Positions 23,713-28,313 of a DNA stretch of 28,313 nt are shown here, piece after piece. Both the position numbers and the translations under genes were made by a program. Location of the stretch: contig DDER01000019.1 in assembly GCA_002336735.1 (NCBI GenBank), positions 27,904 to 56,216 of the forward strand. Reading direction: 5' to 3'. Every line of letters starts with the position of its first letter. Position 1 is the first letter of the stretch. Under the pieces are notes generated by a model, which saw only the letters and a program-made list of their open reading frames with translations, was not told the DNA's origin and searched no databases. Origin of the DNA: Candidatus Saccharibacteria bacterium UBA1949. Lineage in GTDB: Bacteria > Patescibacteriota > Saccharimonadia > Saccharimonadales > Saccharimonadaceae.

Positions 23713-24375
23713 TTACTTCATATCTTTCAGTTGAGCCAAAGCACGCATAATGTTGGCTTGGTTATAGCCTTCAACAAGTAGACCCTTTGCGTCACTACAC
23801 TGGTCGGGTAGCAGATAATTGGGCTGCAACCGTACTACTACCAGTTTTCGCTTATACAGTTTTGCTTGCTGTATTTCGTAGTTAATCCAGTTTGTGCAGC
23901 CGATTGCGGCAGCGTCTCGGTGTCGCTGCGTGGCATACTGTCCAGCAATTACCAGCACATAAGTAGCGTCTTTGATTTTTTGGGTCAGCACCGCTTTCAC
24001 ACGACCAACGTTATCGGTGTTAACTTCCTGTGACGATTTGTCTTGAAAGGTAAATTGAAAGCGGCTGTTTTTGTTCCAGGCAGATAATAGGAACTTATAG
24101 TGCTTGTCATTTTCGTAATCAAAGCTAACGAAAACACGGGGCTTACGCAAGAAAATTGGCAGTGCTGGTGCTTGCGGCACGAATTTTTGGGGCTGGGTAT
24201 ATATCGGTAGCCTGTTATCTACAGACTTAGCCTTTACTAATGCGTCAGCTAGAATGGACTGCGGCTTTGGTTGGGCAGGTCGCAAGAAATTGAGCAGACT
24301 TGCTGGCGGTTGCGGCTTTGGCTGCGGTGGATTTGTTCCGTATAAAGCTTTATATATCTCGTCAAACTGGCTCAT
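23713..24375 (-). CDS. TIR-like (ThsB/DUF1863-type) domain protein
   Basis: A 220-aa protein. A Pro/Gln-rich N-terminal linker (about 15-75) precedes a TIR-like domain: RVFVSFDYENDKHYKFLLSAW as first strand and helix, a middle VGRVKAVLTQKIKDATYVLVIAGQYAT, and TNWINYEIQQAKLYKRKLVVVRL, whose Glu is a candidate catalytic residue. This is the ThsB/MTH538 pattern of Thoeris-like sensors that make NAD-derived signals. No ThsA partner is present; instead the next gene is a four-helix membrane protein. Start at the ATG 24375 (an in-frame GTG lies one codon upstream). It shares the leader AAAGATGTGATG with the 402-aa gene. Confidence 0.78.
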   Translation of the reverse strand: MSQFDEIYKALYGTNPPQPKPQPPASLLNFLRPAQPKPQSILADALVKAKSVDNRLPIYTQPQKFVPQAPALPIFLRKPRVFVSFDYENDKHYKFLLSAWNKNSRFQFTFQDKSSQEVNTDNVGRVKAVLTQKIKDATYVLVIAGQYATQRHRDAAAIGCTNWINYEIQQAKLYKRKLVVVRLQPNYLLPDQCSDAKGLLVEGYNQANIMRALAQLKDMK

Positions 24376-24414
24376 CACATCTTTCTTTCTGTCTATATTT
24401 TACAGCTAAACAAT

Positions 24415-24447
24415 AAAAAGAGACAGCCGCAACGCTGTCCCTTTTTT
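24415..24447. terminator. Bidirectional rho-independent terminator
   Basis: AGAGACAGC (24419-24427) pairs with GCTGTCCCT (24434-24442), 9 bp with one mismatch, loop CGCAAC. It has an A5 run before it and a T6 run after it. On the minus strand it ends the DUF4352 transcript and isolates the TIR-like gene. Confidence 0.82.
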
Positions 24448-24461
24448 ATAGTGTAAGAAAA

Positions 24462-25025
24462 CTACTGCAAATTAACTTTTACGCCGCCTGAAAAGGCACT
24501 GTCGTGCAGTTCAGCCGTTGCAGGTGCTTGGTCTTTTGGTATATCAAACACGATAGCACCAGTAACACTATTGCCTGGGTTTATGTCGTTATACCAGCTT
24601 GTACCATTTGGAGCATTGTAAAGTGTAGCCGTATCATCAGCCGAATACTTTTGACCACTGGCATTCAGCAGATATTGGTTGCTTGAAACGAGGCTTTGAG
24701 CCTGGTCGCCAATGTTCTTGACCGAAACATTAAGTAGGCAGTATTGCCCTTGAGCCGTCTTGGTTAGATATTGGTTAGCACCAACAGAGGCTTTGCCGCA
24801 CTCAACGCTGGTAACGGTAAACTCGAACTTACCGTCATTAGCGGCTTGTCCAACTTTAGCCGTTTCAGCCTTAGCTTGGGTTTTTGTGTCTTTACTGCCA
24901 TTTGAGCTAGTTGTAGATTTGTTACCGCCGCCAGCAGCACCACCGATAATTGCCAGCAAAACGATAACCCCTATTACTGTTAGCACCTTGTGGCGAGCAA
25001 ACCAATTTCGTTTCTTTTCTGCCAT
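24462..25025 (-). CDS. DUF4352 membrane-anchored protein
   Basis: A 187-aa protein from the ATG at 25025 (MAEKKRNWFARHK). It has a basic N terminus, one membrane helix (about 14-32, VLTVIGVIVLLAIIGGAAGG), a Ser/Thr/Lys linker, then an Ig-like domain with the DUF4352 pattern: FEFTVTSVECGK, YCLLNVSVKNIGDQAQSL and GAIVFDIPKDQAPATAELHD. Such proteins sit on the outer face of the membrane; their role is unclear. The frame is open to 25085, but the shorter start fits the basic-helix layout. Divergent from the XRE regulator and shares the 20-nt motif found before the recombinase. Confidence 0.8.
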   Translation of the reverse strand: MAEKKRNWFARHKVLTVIGVIVLLAIIGGAAGGGNKSTTSSNGSKDTKTQAKAETAKVGQAANDGKFEFTVTSVECGKASVGANQYLTKTAQGQYCLLNVSVKNIGDQAQSLVSSNQYLLNASGQKYSADDTATLYNAPNGTSWYNDINPGNSVTGAIVFDIPKDQAPATAELHDSAFSGGVKVNLQ

Positions 25026-25065
25026 TTTCTTTACCCATACTCCTTGTTTAAGTTGTCTCTGTAAA

Positions 25066-25085
25066 TATATAACATTGAGTAACAA
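25066..25085. promoter_or_regulatory. Second copy of the shared 20-nt motif, upstream of the DUF4352 gene
   Basis: TATATAACATTGAGTAACAA matches 18031-18050 at 18 of 20 positions, in the same orientation relative to a minus-strand gene. It abuts the XRE palindrome. Confidence 0.5.
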
Positions 25086-25089
25086 AAAT

Positions 25090-25118
25090 AAACAGTTAGT
25101 TTATGTAACTATCTGTTT
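25090..25118. promoter_or_regulatory. Palindromic operator in the XRE/DUF4352 divergent promoter
   Basis: AAACAGTTAGTT (25090-25101) and AACTATCTGTTT (25107-25118) are inverted repeats with 11 of 12 matching and a 5-nt centre. The right arm runs into TATAAT (25118-25123), the likely -10 of the XRE gene, so a bound dimer would block it. Probable autoregulation site of the XRE protein. Confidence 0.65.
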
Positions 25119-25138
25119 ATAATTTTTACGCTAGGTGT

Positions 25139-25366
25139 ATGACAAATGCACCAGAACAGAAATTGATGAAAGCCTTTGGTAAGCGAGTGGCAGAAGTGCG
25201 TAAGAGCAGAGGCGTTACGCAACAGGAGCTAGCTGAGAACATAGGTATGAGCGTCGTGGCTATTGCATATATCGAAACTGGCAATCGCTGGGCTAGGCTT
25301 GGTACTTTGAATAAAATCGCAAATAGCCTCAAGGTTAATGTTGCCGATTTGTTCAAGGGTATTTAG
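25139..25366 (+). CDS. XRE-family transcriptional regulator
   Basis: A 75-aa Cro/C1-type helix-turn-helix protein: GKRVAEVRKSRGVTQQELAENIGMSVVAIAYIETGNRWARLGTLNKIANSLKVNVADLF, the whole domain with no partner domain. The recognition helix lies at about residues 38-50. TATAAT is at 25118-25123, overlapped by a 29-bp palindrome. The ribosome site is weak (AGGTG, 2 nt away). It probably controls itself and the divergent DUF4352 gene, perhaps as the element's maintenance switch. Confidence 0.92.
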   Translation: MTNAPEQKLMKAFGKRVAEVRKSRGVTQQELAENIGMSVVAIAYIETGNRWARLGTLNKIANSLKVNVADLFKGI

Positions 25367-25756
25367 TTCCGAAAAAACGCTTGGTCAAATGACCCCCAAA
25401 AATACGGCATTCATACGGCGGAGTGTATTTTGTGGGGAATAAAGGGGACTACCCCCGCCTTGCAAGTGAGCGATTATAGGTTATCAAAACTGAATGCTAG
25501 GCTTGGTTCATACAGCCGAACGGTAGCGGCAAGGTCATCAAACTCATAATCCTCATACTGCTCGCTACTAGTTCGCAATGTTTCCACTAGACGGAGCCAA
25601 GTAATGACACCCATGTAGGGTGTTTTTACTTGGCTTTGACACCTGGCGCGAGAACCAGGCCTTTTGCGAAGCAAAAGTGGTTCGTGAAGCGCCGCGCAGA
25701 AAAATTAGCTTGCTCATTTTTCAAGCAAGCGGATATAAGGAGCTCTAGCGACTGCT
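25367..25756. other. Non-coding right arm of the integrated element
   Basis: No supported gene in 390 nt. It holds a large hairpin (25595-25635), a perfect 7-bp hairpin CTTTTGC-GAA-GCAAAAG (about 25661-25677), and another with arms GCTTGCT/AGCAAGC (about 25708-25731), just before the right attachment repeat. The stacked hairpins may be a replication or recombination site or a structured RNA. The minus-strand open frame 25474-25674 crosses the large hairpin and is probably spurious. Confidence 0.55.
25595..25635. repeat. 41-nt imperfect palindrome containing an attachment-core-like sequence
   Basis: Outer arms AGCCAAGTAA/TTACTTGGCT (10 bp perfect), a 2x2 mismatch, inner arms ACACCC/GGGTGT, loop ATGTA. 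The left arm with its flank (CGGAGCCAAG, 25592-25601) repeats the last 10 bases of the attachment core. Confidence 0.6.
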
Positions 25757-25776
25757 GCCCAACTGCCGGAGCCAAG
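25757..25776 (+). repeat. Right attachment repeat (attR core)
   Basis: Identical to 16524-16543 (20/20). The three bases on its left differ from the tRNA sequence, and the bases on its right lead into a terminator that probably belonged to the tRNA gene. Confidence 0.9.
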
Positions 25777-25783
25777 CAAAGCA

Positions 25784-25806
25784 GCCCATCAAACGATGGG
25801 CTTTTT
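25784..25806 (+). terminator. Rho-independent terminator, probably the original tRNA-Asn terminator
   Basis: GCCCATC-AAAC-GATGGGC followed by TTTTT: a perfect 7-bp stem. It lies 7 nt after the right attachment repeat, so in the empty site it would sit about 10 nt after the tRNA CCA. Integration has moved it 9.2 kb away. Confidence 0.85.
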
Positions 25807-25828
25807 GCGTGGCGCTGTATGGCTACGG

Positions 25829-26438
25829 CTAACTATGTGAGAGTTGGTCCTTTATCTTCTGTAATTCTATCTTTTTGCCCTCATACTCCTTTAAAAACTG
25901 TCGGTACGCTTGAGGTGACATATCATTGACGCGTTCTAAGTTTAGCCACCGTGGAGCAGGCTCACCGAGGTAATACTGAGCACTTGACCATCGATAGCGC
26001 AGGTACCGGCGGGGATTCATATGGATGTAGCGAGTGATGTGGAGCAGGTACGATTCATTATCGATACGCGAGGCCTTAAACACGCTTTGGAATAAATGGC
26101 CATTGCGACGGTACTTGCGGTTGAAGTACATAGTGTAGGCTGTCGATACAGAGCGCATAAAGCGAGTCAACGCTTCGGGATCAGTTTCTTGATACATGAG
26201 TAGATGGAAATGGTTGTCCATCAGGCAATAGGCAGTGAGCTCTATGGGGTACGTCTCGTATGGCACCTCGTCTAGAACGCGTTGCTCCGCTTGACACATC
26301 GAGGTAACGGGCAAAGAGTGACACACATTTTTCCCGATCCTGGTCATCACGAAATATGTCACCACCCGCGGCCCCGCGATTATATGCATGGTAATACGCT
26401 GGGGTATCATACTGCTTTACAGTGTTTTTTATCGGCAC
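25829..26438 (-). pseudogene. REP-associated tyrosine transposase (RAYT, Y1_Tnp), frameshifted
   Basis: A transposase of the IS200-like HUH superfamily, encoded in two frames. The first (GTG at 26438) gives PIKNTVKQYDTPAYYHAYNRG...FARYLDV, the typical N terminus with the HAYNRG motif. The second gives QRVLDEVPYETYPIELTAYCLMDNHFHLLMYQ, with the HxH metal motif, then FMRSVSTAYTMYFNRKYRRNGHLFQ and YIHMNPRRY, to the stop at 25829. The switch lies near 26280-26300 and needs a +1 shift. Apart from that the about 200-aa protein is complete, so this is a recent mutation or a sequence error. Tandem CTATATCTC units and a palindromic repeat lie just upstream. Confidence 0.85.
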
Positions 26439-26478
26439 ACCCTCAGCTTAACAAGAAATGGCAATTTATAACACCTCT

Positions 26479-26496
26479 TAGGGATTAACCCTATAT
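26479..26496. repeat. REP-like repeat, copy 1
   Basis: TAGGGATTAACCCTATAT, with TAGGG/CCCTA arms, is identical to 27488-27505. It lies 40 nt upstream of the RAYT gene and is followed by about three CTATATCTC units (26491-26518). Confidence 0.6.
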
Positions 26497-26603
26497 CTCC
26501 CTATATCTCTATATCTCGTGCTCCATGCCAAAAACGTGTCATAATAAAATCCCCTCTGTTGTGGGATGATCCCTGTGAAATTCTGTGGAGCCCATAAGCT
26601 TAT

Positions 26604-27283
26604 CTAGATAAGTGTTGGCGAGTGGCTATCTTGGGGTAACTCAGGGATTTCATTGACAAGATGCAGCCATAGGCCCATACGTTCTGCTTGTTTTTTGCTA
26701 ACACACCTAACACCGCCCCTATACTTTGTGGACGACTTACCCCCAAGCTTGATAGAGACAGGTACTTTACGGTTAGGGCCTGCCAGTATGTATACATCAT
26801 GGTTATAGCATGGGGTATCACTACTCTCTTCGCGCGGCGATGCCAGATAAGCTTCAAATCCGCGCTCAAGCAACTCCGCTAATACATCTAGCTCAAAACT
26901 AAACGACTGTGCTTTTGGGTCAGTCTCCTCGTCTAGCGTAGCTCGTATCAACCTAATCTTCGCAGCCGTCTGTCCATAGATCTCTGGTGCTGGGCTAAGC
27001 CCTTGCGTGCGGTATTCATATAGGGCCTCTAGGGCTAGGACAGCTGCGAGCTGCGCACCCTTCGTAGGGTTTTTTCTCCCTCAAGTCGATTCTTGAACAT
27101 TTCAATAGCCAGAGTGAGCGTCTCCCTGTCATGGGTCGCAAGCGAGCTCTCAAGCTTGCCCCAGGTGTCGCGATTTTGATATCCCGATAGCCTCATTGCA
27201 TCTTCTGGGGCTAGACTTTCCGCAGTCATCAAGGCAGGTGCTCGCGTTGGATGAATGTGTTCTTTGGTCGATGTTTTTTGCAT
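26604..27283 (-). pseudogene. Putative PD-(D/E)XK-like nuclease domain protein, split by a -1 shift at an A6 run
   Basis: Two frames join into one protein of about 226 aa. Frame 1 (ATG 27283) encodes MQKTSTKEHIHPTRAPALM...IEMFKNRLEGEK and would stop at 27035. At the A6 run (T6 at 27070-27075 on the plus strand) a -1 shift continues as NPTKGAQLAAVLALEALYEYRTQGLS...ATLDEETD and on to 26604. The C-terminal part, FELDVLAELLERGFEAYLASPREE...YNHDVYILAGPNRKVPVSIKLGGKSS, has the E...D...xK spacing of restriction-like nuclease folds. Function is inferred. Coding-like sequence on both sides argues for one gene. It has a strong promoter at 27349-27377. Confidence 0.6.
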
Positions 27284-27348
27284 TGGATGAGTCCGTTTGG
27301 TATTTTGGAATGCCTACTGTTTAATGCAGGATTCTTAGTATAATTTGT

Positions 27349-27377
27349 ATCATAGCAGACTTTGGTCGAAATGTCAA
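27349..27377 (-). promoter_or_regulatory. Strong promoter of the nuclease-like gene
   Basis: On the minus strand, TTGACA (27372-27377), a 17-nt spacer, then TATGAT (27349-27354), about 65 nt before the ATG at 27283. Confidence 0.8.
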
Positions 27378-27395
27378 TATTATCGTATTAACTCA

Positions 27396-27411
27396 CCACA
27401 TCCTACCCCCA
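27396..27411. repeat. Upstream promoter-associated repeat, copy 1
   Basis: CCACATCCTACCCCCA, 15/16 identical to 28296-28311. Both copies lie just upstream of a TTGACA promoter facing left, which suggests a shared regulator site or a duplicated promoter. Confidence 0.45.
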
Positions 27412-27470
27412 CACTTCTACCTCACCTCTGACCCTATACCACTAGGCTATAGGCCTGTTGTAGTTGTTCA

Positions 27471-27584
27471 TACGAACCTAGGGGACCTAGGGATTAACCC
27501 TATATTCCTATAATCAAACCGAGCCCGGCGGTTGACGACGGCGGATGAGGCAGGTTTTTTGCGGCCCGAGGATTTTTTGGACAT
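27471..27584 (-). pseudogene. smpB: Apparent 5' fragment of smpB running into a REP-like repeat
   Basis: From the ATG at 27584 the frame reads MSKKSSGRKKPASSAVVNRRARFDY, then RNIGLIPRSPRFV and a TGA at 27468-27470. The Lys-rich start followed by VNRRARFDY is the N-terminal signature of SmpB, the tmRNA-binding protein. The family has about 150 residues; here homology stops after about 25, where the sequence turns into the repeat at 27488-27505. No other SmpB segment is found downstream. TATACT lies exactly 6 nt before the ATG, as expected for a leaderless mRNA. Recognition rests on a short stretch; chance or a novel small protein is possible. Confidence 0.5.
27488..27505. repeat. REP-like repeat, copy 2
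   Basis: Identical to 26479-26496. Flanked by CCTAGG-GGA-CCTAGG on the left; on the right it meets the apparent smpB fragment. Confidence 0.6.
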
Positions 27585-27615
27585 GGGACTAGTATAACAG
27601 ATACGAAAAGCAGAA

Positions 27616-27658
27616 GACCGCACGCCGAGCGGCGGACGGCCTGCTGCGGTGTGCGGTC
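27616..27658 (-). terminator. Strong GC-rich hairpin, probable terminator of the right-end operon
   Basis: GACCGCACGCCG (27616-27627) pairs with CGGTGTGCGGTC (27647-27658), 12 bp with one G-U. On the minus strand the stem is followed by TTCTGCTTTT. It lies 58 nt after the stop of the 27716 gene. Confidence 0.6.
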
Positions 27659-27715
27659 AGAGGTAAGGTGAGCGAGGGGGCTCAGATGCTGGACGAGAAG
27701 TACAGCGTGTCGCCG

Positions 27716-28018
27716 TCATCCTCGTCGGTGCGGTAGAAGCTGTTGCTGGATGTCTTCGAGTTTCCGGTCGAGTCTCTCGAGATTCGCGTCGGCTTCTTGA
27801 CGCAGCACACTGCGGCTGAGGAGGATCAACATGCCGTGGACCTCTTCTTCGCGATTCCGCTTTGGGTCGTTAGCTCTCCTACTCCTGTCGAGCACCTTAT
27901 GGAGCGTCTTAATGTCGGCGCCGATCCACCCCAGGCTCTCTCTACGATCCTTGAGGTACTTGCGGCTAGCAGCCAGCTCTACTTGTCGGGCCTTGAGCAA
28001 TTCTTCATAAGTGGCCAT
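27716..28018 (-). CDS. Small charged helical protein, unknown
   Basis: A 100-aa, strongly charged, mostly helical protein (YEELLKARQVELAASRKYLKDRRESLGWIGADIKTLHKVL...LERLDRKLEDIQQQLLPHRRG) with heptad-like spacing at both ends, suggesting a coiled coil. No family recognised. The start ATG at 28018 lies 32 nt after the stop of the small gene upstream, so the two probably share the consensus promoter at 28260-28288. Base composition is clearly more GC-rich than the integrated element. Confidence 0.6.
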   Translation of the reverse strand: MATYEELLKARQVELAASRKYLKDRRESLGWIGADIKTLHKVLDRSRRANDPKRNREEEVHGMLILLSRSVLRQEADANLERLDRKLEDIQQQLLPHRRG

Positions 28019-28050
28019 TGTAGCCGCTTTCTGTGAGATGGATTACTCAT

Positions 28051-28216
28051 TCACGGGGTCTTGGATGGGCTCGTGTCGTCGGGGAAATCCCCGTGGTTGA
28101 GCTCGTCGGTGATCGCCCGGAAAAGCTCCATGTTGGCGCGCGGTTTTGCTGAGCACCTCGGCCGTATTGACATGGCCGACGTTTGGCGTAGTGCCGGTAG
28201 TGAAGGCCTCCGCCAT
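28051..28216 (-). pseudogene. Small protein gene, frameshifted near its middle
   Basis: From the ATG at 28216 (AAAGGA at 6 nt) the frame reads MAEAFTTGTTPNVGHVNTAEVLSK. In the +1 frame the coding-like sequence continues as PRANMELFRAITDELNHGDFPDDTSPSKTP to a TGA at 28051. The unshifted frame continues with low-complexity His/Arg/Pro sequence to 28043. The switch is near an AAAA run. A protein of about 55 aa is predicted; no family recognised. Either a recent mutation, a programmed shift or a sequence error. Confidence 0.5.
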
Positions 28217-28259
28217 GATGATCCTTTCTCTGGGTGTCTCCCACCGAGACATTAGAGTG

Positions 28260-28288
28260 ATTATATCAAAAAATTATCGACATGTCAA
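28260..28288 (-). promoter_or_regulatory. Perfect consensus promoter of the right-end small operon
   Basis: On the minus strand, TTGACA (28283-28288), a 17-nt spacer, then TATAAT (28260-28265), 43 nt before the ATG at 28216. Confidence 0.85.
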
Positions 28289-28295
28289 ATAATCC

Positions 28296-28311
28296 CCACA
28301 TCCCACCCCCA
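28296..28311. repeat. Upstream promoter-associated repeat, copy 2
   Basis: CCACATCCCACCCCCA, 15/16 identical to 27396-27411, just upstream of the consensus promoter. Confidence 0.45.
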
Positions 28312-28313
28312 AC

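Larger units (their letters stand above)
16524..25776. mobile_element. tRNA-Asn-integrated element with serine recombinase, about 9.25 kb
   Basis: Bounded by 20-bp direct repeats, the left one being the tRNA-Asn 3' end. A large serine recombinase gene is adjacent to the left repeat, with a Rep protein next to it. Other cargo comprises a SpoVG-like gene, regulatory HTH genes, a TIR-like/membrane pair and a GATase-CsaA operon. No capsid, packaging, conjugation or relaxase gene (other than Rep) is seen. It therefore resembles an integrative plasmid-like or satellite element that could replicate by rolling circle after excision. Confidence 0.85.

Noticed and set aside
25511..25602. tRNA-like stretch: GCCG-AACGGTAG-CGGC, CTCATAA, GTTCG, ending CGGAGCCA
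   Set aside because: The acceptor and anticodon stems do not pair and the spacing between arms is wrong, so it is not a functional tRNA. At most a decayed remnant.
25474..25674. Minus-strand 66-aa open frame containing TWLRLVETLRTSSEQYEDY
   Set aside because: It runs through the large hairpin, has no ribosome site, and the TWLR string comes from the att-core-like sequence. More likely spurious than a gene.
26491..26518. Tandem CTATATCTC units considered as a CRISPR array
   Set aside because: The units are contiguous with no spacers and no cas genes are present; a simple tandem repeat.

Overview
The window looks like a chromosomal segment of a small-genome bacterium, most likely a Candidatus Patescibacteria/CPR member of the Saccharibacteria (TM7) type. 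This is inferred from the gene mix: GtrA and DUF2304 glycan genes, a lysozyme-like secreted protein with an anchored partner, a LexA-like DNA-binding protein without a peptidase domain, and a gene II-type Rep next to a SpoVG-like protein. AAAGGA-type ribosome sites are common and TGA is read as stop. There is no rRNA to prove the taxonomy.

Left edge (1-3047): the 3' end of dnaJ is followed by two back-to-back insertion sequences. An IS5-type element (about 1922-3047) seems to have landed first, just after dnaJ. An IS481-type element (about 853-1912) then inserted exactly at the dnaJ stop codon, making a 10-bp target duplication (TCTAATAACG). Its transposase has no stop of its own and reads into dnaJ antisense.

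Glycan and envelope region (3048-16060): a GT-C-like membrane protein, GtrA, DUF2304, a GtrB/DPM1-like GT2, a secreted lysozyme-like protein, a membrane-anchored partner, a cytidylyltransferase-like enzyme, GalE, an anchored beta-rich protein, a GT4 glycosyltransferase, a WbaP/WcaJ-type priming sugar-phosphate transferase and an O-antigen ligase/polymerase-like protein. Together they suggest polyprenyl-linked polysaccharide or glycoprotein assembly. A LexA-like HTH protein overlaps the last gene.

Integrated element (16524-25776, about 9.25 kb): bounded by a 20-bp direct repeat matching the 3' end of tRNA-Asn(GTT). It carries a large serine recombinase whose last codons lie in the tRNA gene, a gene II/X-type Rep, a SpoVG-like protein, two small proteins, a Lys-rich 402-aa protein, and an operon of HTH, glutamine amidotransferase, CsaA and a membrane protein. 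It also carries a TIR-like gene abutting a four-helix membrane protein (a candidate two-gene defence system), a DUF4352 protein and an XRE regulator with a palindromic operator. The probable original tRNA terminator now lies beyond the right repeat. There are no virion genes, so it looks like an integrative plasmid-like or satellite element.

Right edge (25777-28313): a decayed zone with a frameshifted REP-associated tyrosine transposase, a nuclease-like gene split at an A6 run, an apparent 5' fragment of smpB running into a repeated palindromic sequence, and a small two-gene operon behind a consensus promoter, one gene of which is also frameshifted.
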